From Aurantiochytrium sp. KH105 (taxonomy: Eukaryota > Sar > Bigyra > Thraustochytrida > Thraustochytriidae): a stretch of 64,000 nt of DNA. The stretch's first letter is position 1. Every line of letters begins with the position of its first letter. Below the pieces are notes generated by a model. The model ran no database searches and had not been told where the DNA came from. It was given only the letters and a program-made list of their open reading frames with translations. The stretch covers positions 391,353 through 455,352 of the forward strand of contig BGKB01000043.1 in assembly GCA_003116975.1 (NCBI GenBank). The letters run 5' to 3'. The position numbers were made by a program, and so were the translations under genes. Of the stretch, positions 21,020 to 30,492 are shown one piece after another.

Positions 21020-21966
21020 ATGCAGTCCGCAGCGTGGCTCGCCGCGTCGTCGGCCAGAGGCGCGTACGCGAGCGTGGCCAAGAACGTGAACCAGACCGTA
21101 GAGGCGGTCAAGGGCTCGGGGGCAAGCAGCGCGGCAGGGGCCGCGGCCGCGCAGCAGGCGACGTCGCGATGTGGCTGTCTTGAACGGGTCTATCACCTGG
21201 TCACCGATGCAGTGTACGTTTACTTGGAAAGGCCCTACGCTTGAGAGCCCGCCAAAATGAGCCATGTCTGACGTGTCGATCCTCTAATCCTTGCATCATT
21301 GCCCTCTTTTGACAAAATAGAGGCCTGAGCTCACCAGAGGAGAAACGTCGCCGTGATTTCGAGAAAAACCATTTACCTATGCTAGAGGAGGGTATTTATG
21401 TAACACTTGTGGATTTTGACGAGCCAGAAAAGGTCTCGCTCATGGGATCCATGTCGAGATCTGTCTCTAGCTTTCTCGGCACAGGCCGAGCGCCAAGCTC
21501 GAGTGGGGCCAAAGCAGGGACAGCTACTGGTGCACATCCTGCAAGTGGTAGTCAGGTTCTTGTGCGCCTCGTTGTCGCAGACGACGGAATTCGACTCGAA
21601 TGGCAAACGCTGCAACAGCAGCAGAATCGTCCACTCCACGAGGGGGCCTTATCCCTGCGCACCGTGCAGGTCATGGATTGCTGCGGCGACGTAGAACTCC
21701 GCCTCCTTGACCACCATGGCAAAGTTCTTCTTTCCGTGGAGATGAAAGCCTCGCAGGATAGGGATCTGTGGCACGCTGCGCTCAAGGAGGCCCAGGCTGT
21801 CTTTGCTCCCCAGCTCGAAGAGGAGGCCAGTCGCTCTCGGAGTATGTTTGACCGCCAGCAGCGATATCTCGAGCTGGAGCAGCGTAAGCGAGAGCGCGAT
21901 CGCAAAAAACAGGCTCTCGGCTCTGTCGGTATGCAATTCACGGCTCAGGCCATGGCCAATCAGTAG
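21020..21966 (+). CDS. Small PH-like-domain protein with one intron (join 21020-21213, 21321-21966)
   Basis: I join an exon from the ATG at 21020 to an exon ending at the TAG at 21966, 279 residues in all. The frame of the second exon is open upstream of its first ATG (21379) through charged, coding-like residues to a stop at 21310-21312, which argues for a splice acceptor there. GTACGT at 21214 and TAG at 21319-21320 join the two frames exactly. The first exon encodes an Ala/Ser-rich helix-prone N terminus. The second encodes a PH-like fold: alternating beta-strand pattern and a final helix with the typical Trp in RDLWHAALKEA. A basic coiled segment and a short conserved-looking tail (VGMQFTAQAMANQ) follow. 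The role is unknown; lipid or protein binding is plausible from the fold. Confidence 0.65.
21214..21320 (+). other. Predicted spliceosomal intron of the PH-like gene
   Basis: A 107-nt GT-AG intron with donor GTACGT, a CTAAT branch-like motif near 21285 and a pyrimidine-rich stretch (CCCTCTTTT) before the acceptor AAATAG. Removing it keeps the reading frame exactly and creates a continuous protein. It is the only intron in the window I can support. Confidence 0.6.
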
Positions 21967-22567
21967 CACGCCAGCTACTCAGCCAGCTACTCAGCCAGCC
22001 AGCCGCCTCTCTTGTTTTCATTCGTTTCTTTCCAGTTCTCAACTGGATGAATAAAGAAAGCCGCCTTACAAAGGCAAGCCAGCTGGCCAAGTCTACATTT
22101 CATGATTCGGTGCAAATCGTCCATTGTAGCTGCGAATGTAGCGGCACTTTTTCTCCCCCAGACTTTCCAGACAGACTGGCGAACACCAATCCCCACCAAC
22201 ATGTAAATCATCTTCTTTAGTAAAGAAAAGCCTACGATGGACACTGCGAATTCGCCACGCTGTTTGGTTCCGCCTCCTTCGTTTGTCTGCTGGCTTCCCG
22301 TGCTTTTGCTCTTGATTTGATTCCTCGCTTCCAGCGTGGCCCCTATCTTCGTTAGATAGACTCCGACCAGCAGCAGCAGCAGCAGCAGCTGCTCTGCTCT
22401 GCACGTCCCGGCACAAGGCACGGCGCGGCAAACGACGAAGGCGGCGGCGAGGTGGAGCGAGACGCGTGGCGTCGGAGTTGCGTGGCGCGCGCTGGCTGCA
22501 GCGCTCCTCGATACGAAAGGCCTACGCGTAGCCCCTTCGTGTCTGCGCAACACGCTTGTTCGCTGCC
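21967..22567. other. Spacer between PH-like and PDI/ERGIC genes
   Basis: No gene seen. It contains AGCC repeats just after the stop, a polyadenylation signal at 22050-22055 and a CAG-type repeat (about 22370-22391). The promoter and 5' UTR of the next gene must lie in the second half. Confidence 0.5.
22050..22055 (+). terminator. Polyadenylation signal for the PH-like gene
   Basis: AATAAA about 85 bases after the TAG stop, in the expected orientation and position. Confidence 0.4.
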
Positions 22568-24148
22568 ATGAAGCAACGCAGCGGAGGCGGAGCCGGGGGC
22601 ATGGGCGGCAGCAGCAGTGGCACGGGAGGCGGGACCAGCGGCGGCTTGAGTGTGCCTGCAGGTGGCCTGTCGGCCCGTCTGCGGTCGTTTGATCTGTATA
22701 GAAAGATTCCCAGAGACCTCACCGAGGCAAGTGCCGTAGGCGGCAGCGTCTCGATCGCCTTCGCCCTCTTCTTTCTGCTCATCCTGTACTTGGAGCTCTC
22801 CAACTTTCTGGCAGTACGAGAGTCGACGGCCATTGAGATTGATCACAGCGAAGACAGCATCTTCCAAATGAACATCAACCTCACCTTTGAGTCCCTCAGC
22901 TGTGAGTACCTGGGTGTTGACGTGGAAAACGTCCTCGGCCGAAGACGCGTCGATATCCTTGATCACTCGCTGCACAAGTACTCGCTCGATGGTGTCAAGG
23001 TTGGATCCGTTTCCAAGGGTGGCGCTGGCGACAATGTCGAGGCCGAATGGGAACACCTCTACGACGGCACGGACAAGGATGTTTATGGCGTGAAGCGGTA
23101 TGCGATCGAACTCACCCCGGAGAACTTTGTGAAAACAGTCGACGAATTCGAGGTTCTCCTCGTCGACTTTCACGCACCGTGGTGCCCTCATTGCCAACGT
23201 CTTGCCCCCATCTATGAGCATGCGGCGCACCTGGTTCGTGAGCAGGCGCCTCACGAGGTTGACGGCCATCACAAGCACTCGATTGCACTCGCAAGTTTTG
23301 ACTGCACTGTCAAGGCCCACCAAAAGATTTGCATGGACAATGGCATCCAGGCATTTCCCACCATTCTCGTCTTTCGCCAGAGCAAGGTCAACCGAGTCAC
23401 GGGTCCTCGCGGCCGGTACAATGAGCAGTACACGGGTGCGCGCAAGGCAGAACCTTTGGCCAAGTTTGCCATTTCCGTCCTCAAGGAAGTTCAAGCCGAG
23501 GACAAGGGCGCACTTCCGGAGCCCCACAAGGGCCATGATGTGGAGAAGGACGGCAAGCCCGAATCCAAGGTCACGGCGCTCGGCTGCCGCGTCGAGGGTT
23601 TTCTCAACTTGCGTCGCGTACCGGGCAGAGTCATCTTTCACCCCAAGCTGTCCGGCCACACGTTCGAGACAGGACTTCTCAAGCTCGATCATTTCATCCG
23701 TCACCTAAGTTTTGGCAAACATAGTGCAAAGCTTGTTCGCAGCCAGACTCTTCCGGTCGAAGGCGCCTACGCTGACAAGGTTGGACGTCCGATTGTTCTT
23801 GCCGAGGGCATCGACGAGATCCCCTTCAGCGCCAGCGACAATAACTACACTCACGAGCATTACATCAAGGTCATTGGGACCTCGCGCAGGCCGCACCGTG
23901 GCAAGTCTATCAACGCATACGAATACACCATCTCCAGCGATACGCACCCAACGCTAGCTGAAGTTCCTCAGGTCATTTTCAGTTATGACCTTGCGCCGTT
24001 CAAGGTTGTCGTTGTTGAAGAGACCAAGCCTTGGATCGAGGGTTTTACTTCAATGTGCGCTATTCTGGGTGGCGTGTACACCGTCTCGGTTCTCTTCGAG
24101 GGTGTCTTATCTTCTGTCGTCAACACGCTGACGAAAAAGCTCGACTAA
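22568..24148 (+). CDS. PDI-C type thioredoxin/ERGIC fusion protein
   Basis: A 526-residue membrane protein of the early secretory pathway. Order: Gly/Ser-rich cytoplasmic start, ERGIC/Erv41-like N-terminal region with a first membrane segment (about 60-83), a thioredoxin domain with active site WCPHC (about residues 205-209), the lumenal COPII-coated ERV-type domain (about 340-480), and a second membrane segment near 494-519. This is the architecture of plant PDIL5-3/5-4 and other PDI-C proteins, in which a thioredoxin domain sits inside an Erv41/Erv46 backbone. It probably forms or isomerises disulfides in cargo cycling between ER and Golgi. The open frame starts at a TTG at 22556; I use the first ATG (GCC ATG A context). 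Confidence 0.92.
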   Translation: MKQRSGGGAGGMGGSSSGTGGGTSGGLSVPAGGLSARLRSFDLYRKIPRDLTEASAVGGSVSIAFALFFLLILYLELSNFLAVRESTAIEIDHSEDSIFQMNINLTFESLSCEYLGVDVENVLGRRRVDILDHSLHKYSLDGVKVGSVSKGGAGDNVEAEWEHLYDGTDKDVYGVKRYAIELTPENFVKTVDEFEVLLVDFHAPWCPHCQRLAPIYEHAAHLVREQAPHEVDGHHKHSIALASFDCTVKAHQKICMDNGIQAFPTILVFRQSKVNRVTGPRGRYNEQYTGARKAEPLAKFAISVLKEVQAEDKGALPEPHKGHDVEKDGKPESKVTALGCRVEGFLNLRRVPGRVIFHPKLSGHTFETGLLKLDHFIRHLSFGKHSAKLVRSQTLPVEGAYADKVGRPIVLAEGIDEIPFSASDNNYTHEHYIKVIGTSRRPHRGKSINAYEYTISSDTHPTLAEVPQVIFSYDLAPFKVVVVEETKPWIEGFTSMCAILGGVYTVSVLFEGVLSSVVNTLTKKLD

Positions 24149-24958
24149 TGTAAGGTGTATTACTTGCCCAGTTTTTACAAAGAAACTCTCTCTCTCTCCA
24201 TCTCTCTCTCTTTGACCATGGTGGTAGACGTAGTATACCATTATCATCCGCATCCGGACAAGCAGCCAGAAGCAAGTTAGGCTAAGGTCCATGATGTCTT
24301 TTCCCTCTTCGAATGTGCGTGTCGCCGCAAAAAAGAAAGACCGGAAACAAACCAATACAAGAAAAGAAAGCGATTGGCAGTGGCAAGGACTGACAGTGAC
24401 AGTGGATTGGCAACATCGAAAAAAAAGAAAAGAAAGATAAATTGACAGTGAAATAAAGAAGAAAGCGTGGTGGTTGCAGCCCAAGGACGCAGACCGCGAT
24501 CGCACGCGCGCCCCGCGCTTCTCGTTCGCCAGACACGGTCCCTCGCCTGCCTCGCCAACGCCGCTGCTGCGCGCTTCGCCGCCGGCCGCTGATCTCTGCG
24601 CAGGAAGGCGGCGGGCGCGCGAATCAAAAGCGCCACCACACGCGACCGTCAACCCATTCGCCATCGACCGGCCGGCAAACCTGGCTGCCTTGCACTCCAA
24701 GGAGCGGGAGGCGCAAGGTCGGGACGCGAGCCGGACGGAGGCCCTGCTCGCGTGGGGCCAGGCGGGCGGCTGACAGATCGACTGGCCAGGTAGCGGGCCA
24801 CAGCTTGAAGAAGCCATACAGCTTGGCCCTGGCTCGTTGTGCACAGCGTGGCACAGCCTGGGCCTAACAACTACTACCTCGCGGCCAACCAAGGCGGCCA
24901 ACGACCAATCTCGCCGCGGCGCAGAAAGGTCTTCGCGGCAACATCACTCCCTGTGGCC
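24149..24958. other. Spacer upstream of the RING/TPR/J-like gene
   Basis: No gene recognised. It carries a CT-rich stretch just after the preceding stop (about 24186-24214), an A-rich stretch (24328-24450) and GC-rich DNA in the last 400 bp. The frame at 24839-24958 is open into the next gene but starts at GTG, so I treat it as 5' UTR. Confidence 0.5.
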
Positions 24959-27900
24959 ATGTCCGCGGAAGCAGGGACCTCTGCGACGGCCAAGGCTTCA
25001 CAATGCAAATTCTATTCACGAAAGGGCGGCTGCCGCTTCGGCGACCGCTGTCGATTCGCTCATATTGACAGTGACGACCCTGGCTCCGCTGAGCCTTCAG
25101 CGCCGGTGTCGGGTAGCAAGAGCACTCCAGCTTCGGAGCCCGTTCCTCCAGGCGTGGATCCTAAGGCTTGGCGAATCATGCCGCCGGCGATCAAGAACAG
25201 GATCCTTGGCGACATGCGAACGAGCTCCACTCAATCCTCGGCCCCGCCGCGTCCTGCCGGAGCAAAGGCCAACAAAGCAGGGACTAGCGCCCCCAAATCG
25301 CTTTCAAGTCCCCCGCACCATACTTCGCAGAGCTCTGCGACCGCAGGAGCTAATAAGTCTTCGCCGCTGCAGCGCTCCGCAGTCGCAACCCCCACTTCAT
25401 CCTCTGCGGCGCGGCCCGAGGGCATCGACGCCGCGCTTTGGGAGTCAATGCCTCAGTTTCTACGCGATAAGATTCTCACTGAGCTCTCCCATAACAAGAG
25501 CGCGCAATCGCATGGGGGTGCTGCAAAAGGAACCAAGCCATCAAACGTGGATGAAGGTTCAAAGAAGACGGACAAGACACCTTTGTCAAAAAAGGCCCCT
25601 TCAGTTGCACAGGCTCCGATCGACTGGACACGTGGTCCTTTCTTGCCGGAAGCTACCCCCGTCGCACGCGTTCCTGGCAACGCGCTCGCGTATTTTGCCA
25701 TCGATCCCGTGCGCGCCGAAATTGCCATTTGCTCGCTGAGTTCCAAGCCAGACAAGGTCAACATCTACAGCTCCGACGAAGGCAACTATCAGTTCACCCT
25801 CACTCTCCCTGCGGACGGCGGACCGCTCACCTTTGATCCAAAGCGCGGAAATCTCCTCGTGCTTTTGTCCAACAAGGGCCAAATTGTCTACTTTGCTCGC
25901 CAAGGAAAAAAGTGGGTGCAGGATCGCGCCGCTATCGAAATGCGCGTTGATATCTCGCAATGCGCTGAGGCTATCCATATGTCACGCAATCCTGAATTTG
26001 CGGGCATACTTATTCGTCTCAACAAAGCCCGGGCCCAGGAGCTAGGCATGCCACCTTTTCTGGCCTACACCCCGCAGGGTATTGTGTTCCTTCCCGAGTC
26101 TTTTGAAAATTTCCAGGACATTTGCACAATTCCAGGGAGCGACATCTCAGTTCTTGCCACAGACAAACAGATCTTTGCTCGACAATCGCAGACATTCAGA
26201 GAGATTCCCTTTCTTGGCAAGGGAATGGCACCGCCTTCGACCCTTCATTTGAGCGTTGGGCCGGACGGCAAGATCTACGCACTCGCGCGCTGGGAAACCA
26301 CGCTTGAGACAAGAGTCTACTGGCTCACCGAGGAAGGTCGCAACATGCATGTCCAAATCTCCTCGCGCATTATTGCGTTCGAAAAGCCGTATTTCGCCGT
26401 GCACTCTTTTGAAGCAGGCCGCGACGGTGTTCTTTTCGTTTGCATAATCGAGTCACCTCACGCTAGTGCAAAAGGCGGCTGGAAATCGCAATGGAAATCG
26501 CACCGTGAGATCTATCGTATTGATCCGCACCCGGCAGCGAGCAAGCTACAATTCTCCGAGGCTGCAGGTCTCATCCGTCGCGTTTGCGGCGACAGCGTTA
26601 TCCTGCGTCAATCGTCGAGCCCATTGCAAGATTCGCAACATGTAGGAAGTGTAGGTGTGGCGAACGACTTGGCGCCTTCCGGGGCCTGGGAAGTCTCCGC
26701 GTCACCTGGTTCCAGCAGCGGGTCGGCACTTGCACCGCAAGTTGTGCCCCAAACGAGGTCGCAGACGGTGCCTGTTCAAGAGGCATCGCCAAAGCATGAG
26801 TCTCTCCATATCGATACGCGTGCGCCACCAGGCATGGCGCCGATCCATCGACACGGGCTGGATTCACAGGCTCCCACGAGTATCGCAACGGACGGCGTGG
26901 ATAACCAGTCCGCCTTGGGCGCAAGCCATTTTCCTCTTTCTTCGTCCGCACACGGGGCTTCTTCATCGCCATTCGGTGGCCTTCCTTCGGGGGATCTCGA
27001 CGCACATTCTCCGCTTGGGCCGGGCGCTGGGGGGTTCTTCAGCTTTGCACCATCGTCAAGCTCGGGTGGATTCTATGGGCATTTCGGAGGCGCTTTCTCT
27101 TCCGGTCCATCCGTCTCTTTGCCGCACGTGCAGACGCCTTTGGGTCAGTCTTCGACTTCCGGGCATCATCAACAGTACGTCGATGACAGCTTTCATCAGC
27201 AGGTGTCGTTGTCTTTGCCGCCAACCACTGCGGCGCCGCCTCTCACGGAGAGCCAAACCGCGACAACACCGCGCTCGCCCCCTCCTGGATTTGGTCCATC
27301 GGTTCCTGCTGCTCGACCTGACCCGCCGCAGCCAAGGGAGAATCCTATTCTTCCGCCTCGCTCCATTCCAGCTCCTGAAGCCCGTAGACCACAAGAGACT
27401 GTGGTACATGACGTCGTCGCTTCTGACCCTGAGTCAGAAAATGCAGAATCGATGTTAAACCAGGAGGTCCATGCGCAGAGTATCATGGAGCAGTTTGGAG
27501 ACCAGCCGATTGGTCAAGATGCCAATGACGCCGTTTCGAGTGTTTGGAGCGCCCCAAGCGAAACATGGAAGCCGGCTCCTTTTCCATCATCTCCGAGTCA
27601 AAGTGTAAAAGTGGCCATCTCTTCAACACCAAAGGGCAAGGATGGTGTACAGATGAAAGCCAGCGGACCTGCGAAGGTCGGCACGCAGATCAAGACGAGT
27701 GAGCAAGCGGCGAAGGCAGCCAAGCAACCGACAGCAGACGGACCGGCTGATGCTGGCGACAAGAAAAGGTCCAGCCAAGCCTCATTGAATGATTGCCCCA
27801 TTTGCTTTGAAGAGATGGATGATCCGCGACGTCTCTTGGTCGCTGGCAAATGTGGTCATTGTTTTCATCGCGTTTGCCTTGACGATTGGATGGGCAAAGA

Positions 27901-30268
27901 GGGTGAGAAGCACCAGCGATGCCCAATGTGCAACAACGCAATCAACAAGGCTGCAGTTTTTGTCCCTCACGAGCGTCCCAAAGAAGGGCGCGTCCATCTG
28001 GGCCACCAACGTTCGACATCTACTGGTCCCCTCATCACCACAAAGACCCCCGCTGCACCCGTCGCCACAAAGACCCTCGCTGCAAAGACGATCACTCCTT
28101 CTGCGGCCTTGGGCAAATCGGAGAAAGAAGTCTCTGCCTTGCGTGCTGCACCGGCAGCGGGCACAGGCGCGAGTGCAAGCGCGGGTCCGGGTACGGGTGC
28201 GGGTGCGGGCAAGACCTGGACGCGTAATCTCACTCGTCACTCGAGTTCCGGGGCTGCGAGTAACTCGGAGGATGCCTTTGTCGTGCAGCGCGCAAAGCCA
28301 GCGCATATTCTGAAAAAGGAAAAGAAGCTCGATGCCGCGCGGCGCGCAGCGCTTGCTGCGGAGGAAGCCAAAAAGAGCCTTTTCGCATCAGATGACGAGG
28401 ATGAAAGCGAGGAAAGCGAAGAGGAAGATGAGAATCGCAAGAAAAAGACCAGCGATCACGCAGATGGCAAAGAGTCCGCGACAAAGAACGCCCGCGCCTC
28501 GAAAGAGTCCGCGAGCAAGAAGGGTGACGAGGACGCAGGCAAGAATGGTAAAGCATCTTCGACCAAGAATAGCAAAGGTACCCCGAAGGAAGCAGAGAGC
28601 AACAAAGGGGATTTACTCAAGCGCAAGGCTGAGCAGCTCATGAAGAGACGCTCGTATACTGCGGCTCTCGCGCAATTCAAAGAGGCAATTGCAGAAACAC
28701 CCGGTGACTTCGATCTGCACTATGGAGCCGGCCAGTGTGCTCTCTCGATGAAGCAGTTCGAAGAAGCCGAAGAGCAATTTTCCGTGTGCGTGTTTCTGCG
28801 CGACGACAATCACAAGGTTCACCTGAGTCTCGGTCGAATCCGCATGCAACAGGGCCATCTGAGCGCGGCCGCGGAAAGCTTTGACGCTGCGATTCGCATC
28901 AACCCACTTGCGTTCGAGTCATGCGCGTCCGAAAGAAGGACTTTGGAGCAAGCAATGGAGAAGCTTGAGCGTGCTAAGCAGCTCAAAGAGCATGGCAAAC
29001 TGAAGAAGGCGCTCTCTGTGGCTGGTGAGGGTCTCAAGTTGGTTCCCTCTTGCGCGGAGCTGATACAACTCCAAGAAAATGTCAAGGTCATGAAAGATGA
29101 CCTCGACATGTCCTCCATGGTTACCAAAATCCGCAGCTACGTCGAAGTAGGAGACTACCCTACGGCGGAAGATCTCATGACGAAGGTCATGGGCCGCATG
29201 TCGGAGTCTAGCAAAGCCAAAGCCACTGCAGAGGTCTGGGCTCTCGCTGCGTCCATCGCAGTGATGCAGAGCAACTACGAGCTGGCAATTCGACAATTCG
29301 AATTTGCGTACCAATGTGACACGGACAACCAGCTTCGTTTGAAGAACTTTCACGACGCAAACCAGCTTCTGCAGGCGGGCATCAAAATGGCCGAGACCGA
29401 TCAGCACTCCGAGGCGCTGCTCAACTTCGTCCAGGCTCTCGAAAAGCAACCGCACAGCATGCCCTGGTTCGTCAGCAGCATCTTCCTTCAGATGGGCGAA
29501 TCGCTTCACGCCCTTGGGGAGAGGGAGGAAGCTCGCAGGGCGTACTCGCGCGCGGTGGAGTCGAGCCCGGGCAATATCTCGGTGGCGCTCGCAAAGATTC
29601 AGTATCTAGAGCGCCTCGGTGACTCCTCGTCCATTTTCAATGCGTTCTTGACAGCGCGCGATGCCGAGCTTCACATGCAAGACCATAATGACAAGCGGAC
29701 ACTTGCGTCGCGTCAGCGAAGACTCTTTGACGAGTACACCAGGTTGCGACGCCTGAACGATACGGACGCTCGCGCAGCGAACCACGTGGACTATTATCGA
29801 GTCCTTGGTCTCAATCACGCACGAAGAGAGGCAAGTTCGAAGCTCATCTTTGACGCCTTCGAGCGCAAGTGCATGAAGCTTCTCAAGAACCACATGCACG
29901 ACGAGGACGAAGTATCGGTGCGGCGTCACATGATCGACCTTGGCGAAGCTTTCGCAGTGCTTTCTGATCCAGAATTGCGCGAACAGTATGACAGGGGGAC
30001 TCTTTTTGAGGAGCCCTTTTTCGAAGCAGGCAAGGCCAGCCAACGCCAGGACGAGATGCTGAAAAGACTTGACAAAGCGGACCCATCGGCGGGCTGGTCT
30101 GCCTTCAAGGAGCTTCTGGATCGCTTTGAAAAAGATATCGACTACTGCAACGAGGACCTGGATTACGAGTATGTCTACGGAGATGACCCAACGCCTTCAG
30201 ACAGCTACGGAGCCGACGTCTCTCCTGCAAGTAGTCAGGACGGCTCGCAATCGCTCGATCTCGATTGA
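24959..30268 (+). CDS. Giant CCCH zinc-finger, UBM-like, RING-H2, TPR and J-like protein
   Basis: A 1,769-residue protein with an unusual domain string. A CCCH zinc finger (C-x8-C-x5-C-x3-H) is at about residues 15-34. Two segments at about 66-87 and 154-178 share the pattern (V/I)D-x-x-x-W-x-x-MP-x-x-(I/L)-(K/R)-x-(R/K)-IL, which resembles ubiquitin-binding UBM motifs. A beta-propeller-like region spans about 225-540 and a Ser/Pro/Gly-rich linker about 560-930. A RING-H2 finger lies at about 945-990 (CPIC ... C-G-H-C-F-H-R-V-C ... CPMC). A charged Lys/Glu linker is followed by TPR repeats (about 1220-1555) and a J-like domain (about 1611-1677) with YYRVLGL and VLSDPELREQYD but no HPD. It is probably a ubiquitin ligase linked to RNA or chaperone clients; that role is inference. 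The start is the first ATG (GCC ATG T), not the upstream GTG. Confidence 0.88.
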   Translation: MSAEAGTSATAKASQCKFYSRKGGCRFGDRCRFAHIDSDDPGSAEPSAPVSGSKSTPASEPVPPGVDPKAWRIMPPAIKNRILGDMRTSSTQSSAPPRPAGAKANKAGTSAPKSLSSPPHHTSQSSATAGANKSSPLQRSAVATPTSSSAARPEGIDAALWESMPQFLRDKILTELSHNKSAQSHGGAAKGTKPSNVDEGSKKTDKTPLSKKAPSVAQAPIDWTRGPFLPEATPVARVPGNALAYFAIDPVRAEIAICSLSSKPDKVNIYSSDEGNYQFTLTLPADGGPLTFDPKRGNLLVLLSNKGQIVYFARQGKKWVQDRAAIEMRVDISQCAEAIHMSRNPEFAGILIRLNKARAQELGMPPFLAYTPQGIVFLPESFENFQDICTIPGSDISVLATDKQIFARQSQTFREIPFLGKGMAPPSTLHLSVGPDGKIYALARWETTLETRVYWLTEEGRNMHVQISSRIIAFEKPYFAVHSFEAGRDGVLFVCIIESPHASAKGGWKSQWKSHREIYRIDPHPAASKLQFSEAAGLIRRVCGDSVILRQSSSPLQDSQHVGSVGVANDLAPSGAWEVSASPGSSSGSALAPQVVPQTRSQTVPVQEASPKHESLHIDTRAPPGMAPIHRHGLDSQAPTSIATDGVDNQSALGASHFPLSSSAHGASSSPFGGLPSGDLDAHSPLGPGAGGFFSFAPSSSSGGFYGHFGGAFSSGPSVSLPHVQTPLGQSSTSGHHQQYVDDSFHQQVSLSLPPTTAAPPLTESQTATTPRSPPPGFGPSVPAARPDPPQPRENPILPPRSIPAPEARRPQETVVHDVVASDPESENAESMLNQEVHAQSIMEQFGDQPIGQDANDAVSSVWSAPSETWKPAPFPSSPSQSVKVAISSTPKGKDGVQMKASGPAKVGTQIKTSEQAAKAAKQPTADGPADAGDKKRSSQASLNDCPICFEEMDDPRRLLVAGKCGHCFHRVCLDDWMGKEGEKHQRCPMCNNAINKAAVFVPHERPKEGRVHLGHQRSTSTGPLITTKTPAAPVATKTLAAKTITPSAALGKSEKEVSALRAAPAAGTGASASAGPGTGAGAGKTWTRNLTRHSSSGAASNSEDAFVVQRAKPAHILKKEKKLDAARRAALAAEEAKKSLFASDDEDESEESEEEDENRKKKTSDHADGKESATKNARASKESASKKGDEDAGKNGKASSTKNSKGTPKEAESNKGDLLKRKAEQLMKRRSYTAALAQFKEAIAETPGDFDLHYGAGQCALSMKQFEEAEEQFSVCVFLRDDNHKVHLSLGRIRMQQGHLSAAAESFDAAIRINPLAFESCASERRTLEQAMEKLERAKQLKEHGKLKKALSVAGEGLKLVPSCAELIQLQENVKVMKDDLDMSSMVTKIRSYVEVGDYPTAEDLMTKVMGRMSESSKAKATAEVWALAASIAVMQSNYELAIRQFEFAYQCDTDNQLRLKNFHDANQLLQAGIKMAETDQHSEALLNFVQALEKQPHSMPWFVSSIFLQMGESLHALGEREEARRAYSRAVESSPGNISVALAKIQYLERLGDSSSIFNAFLTARDAELHMQDHNDKRTLASRQRRLFDEYTRLRRLNDTDARAANHVDYYRVLGLNHARREASSKLIFDAFERKCMKLLKNHMHDEDEVSVRRHMIDLGEAFAVLSDPELREQYDRGTLFEEPFFEAGKASQRQDEMLKRLDKADPSAGWSAFKELLDRFEKDIDYCNEDLDYEYVYGDDPTPSDSYGADVSPASSQDGSQSLDLD

Positions 30269-30492
30269 GATTTTCTGATCTTACCCCCTCCCCCCTCCCC
30301 TTGCAAACAACAATAACAACAGCAACAGCAACGATAAAAGGATTAAAGAAACGCGCTCAGGTACCAGACGGGCACAACGATCATGTTCTCCTCCTCAGCG
30401 ACCCTTTGGGCTTCCGACCTTTTCCATCACTTTTTTCATAAATCACAACATTCATTCTTTGCTCGTCATTTTTCCTTTCTCTTTATTAAACG
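30269..30492. other. Short convergent spacer
   Basis: 3' flanks of the RING/TPR/J-like gene (+) and the aspartic protease gene (-). It includes a CAA/CAG-rich segment (30303-30331) and a minus-strand polyadenylation signal at 30482-30487. No gene. Confidence 0.5.
30482..30487 (-). terminator. Polyadenylation signal for the aspartic protease
   Basis: AATAAA on the minus strand only a few bases beyond the TGA stop of the protease gene. Confidence 0.35.

Noticed and set aside
24839..24958. 40-codon N-terminal extension of the RING/TPR/J-like protein
   Set aside because: Starts at GTG; a good ATG in GCC context follows right before the CCCH finger.
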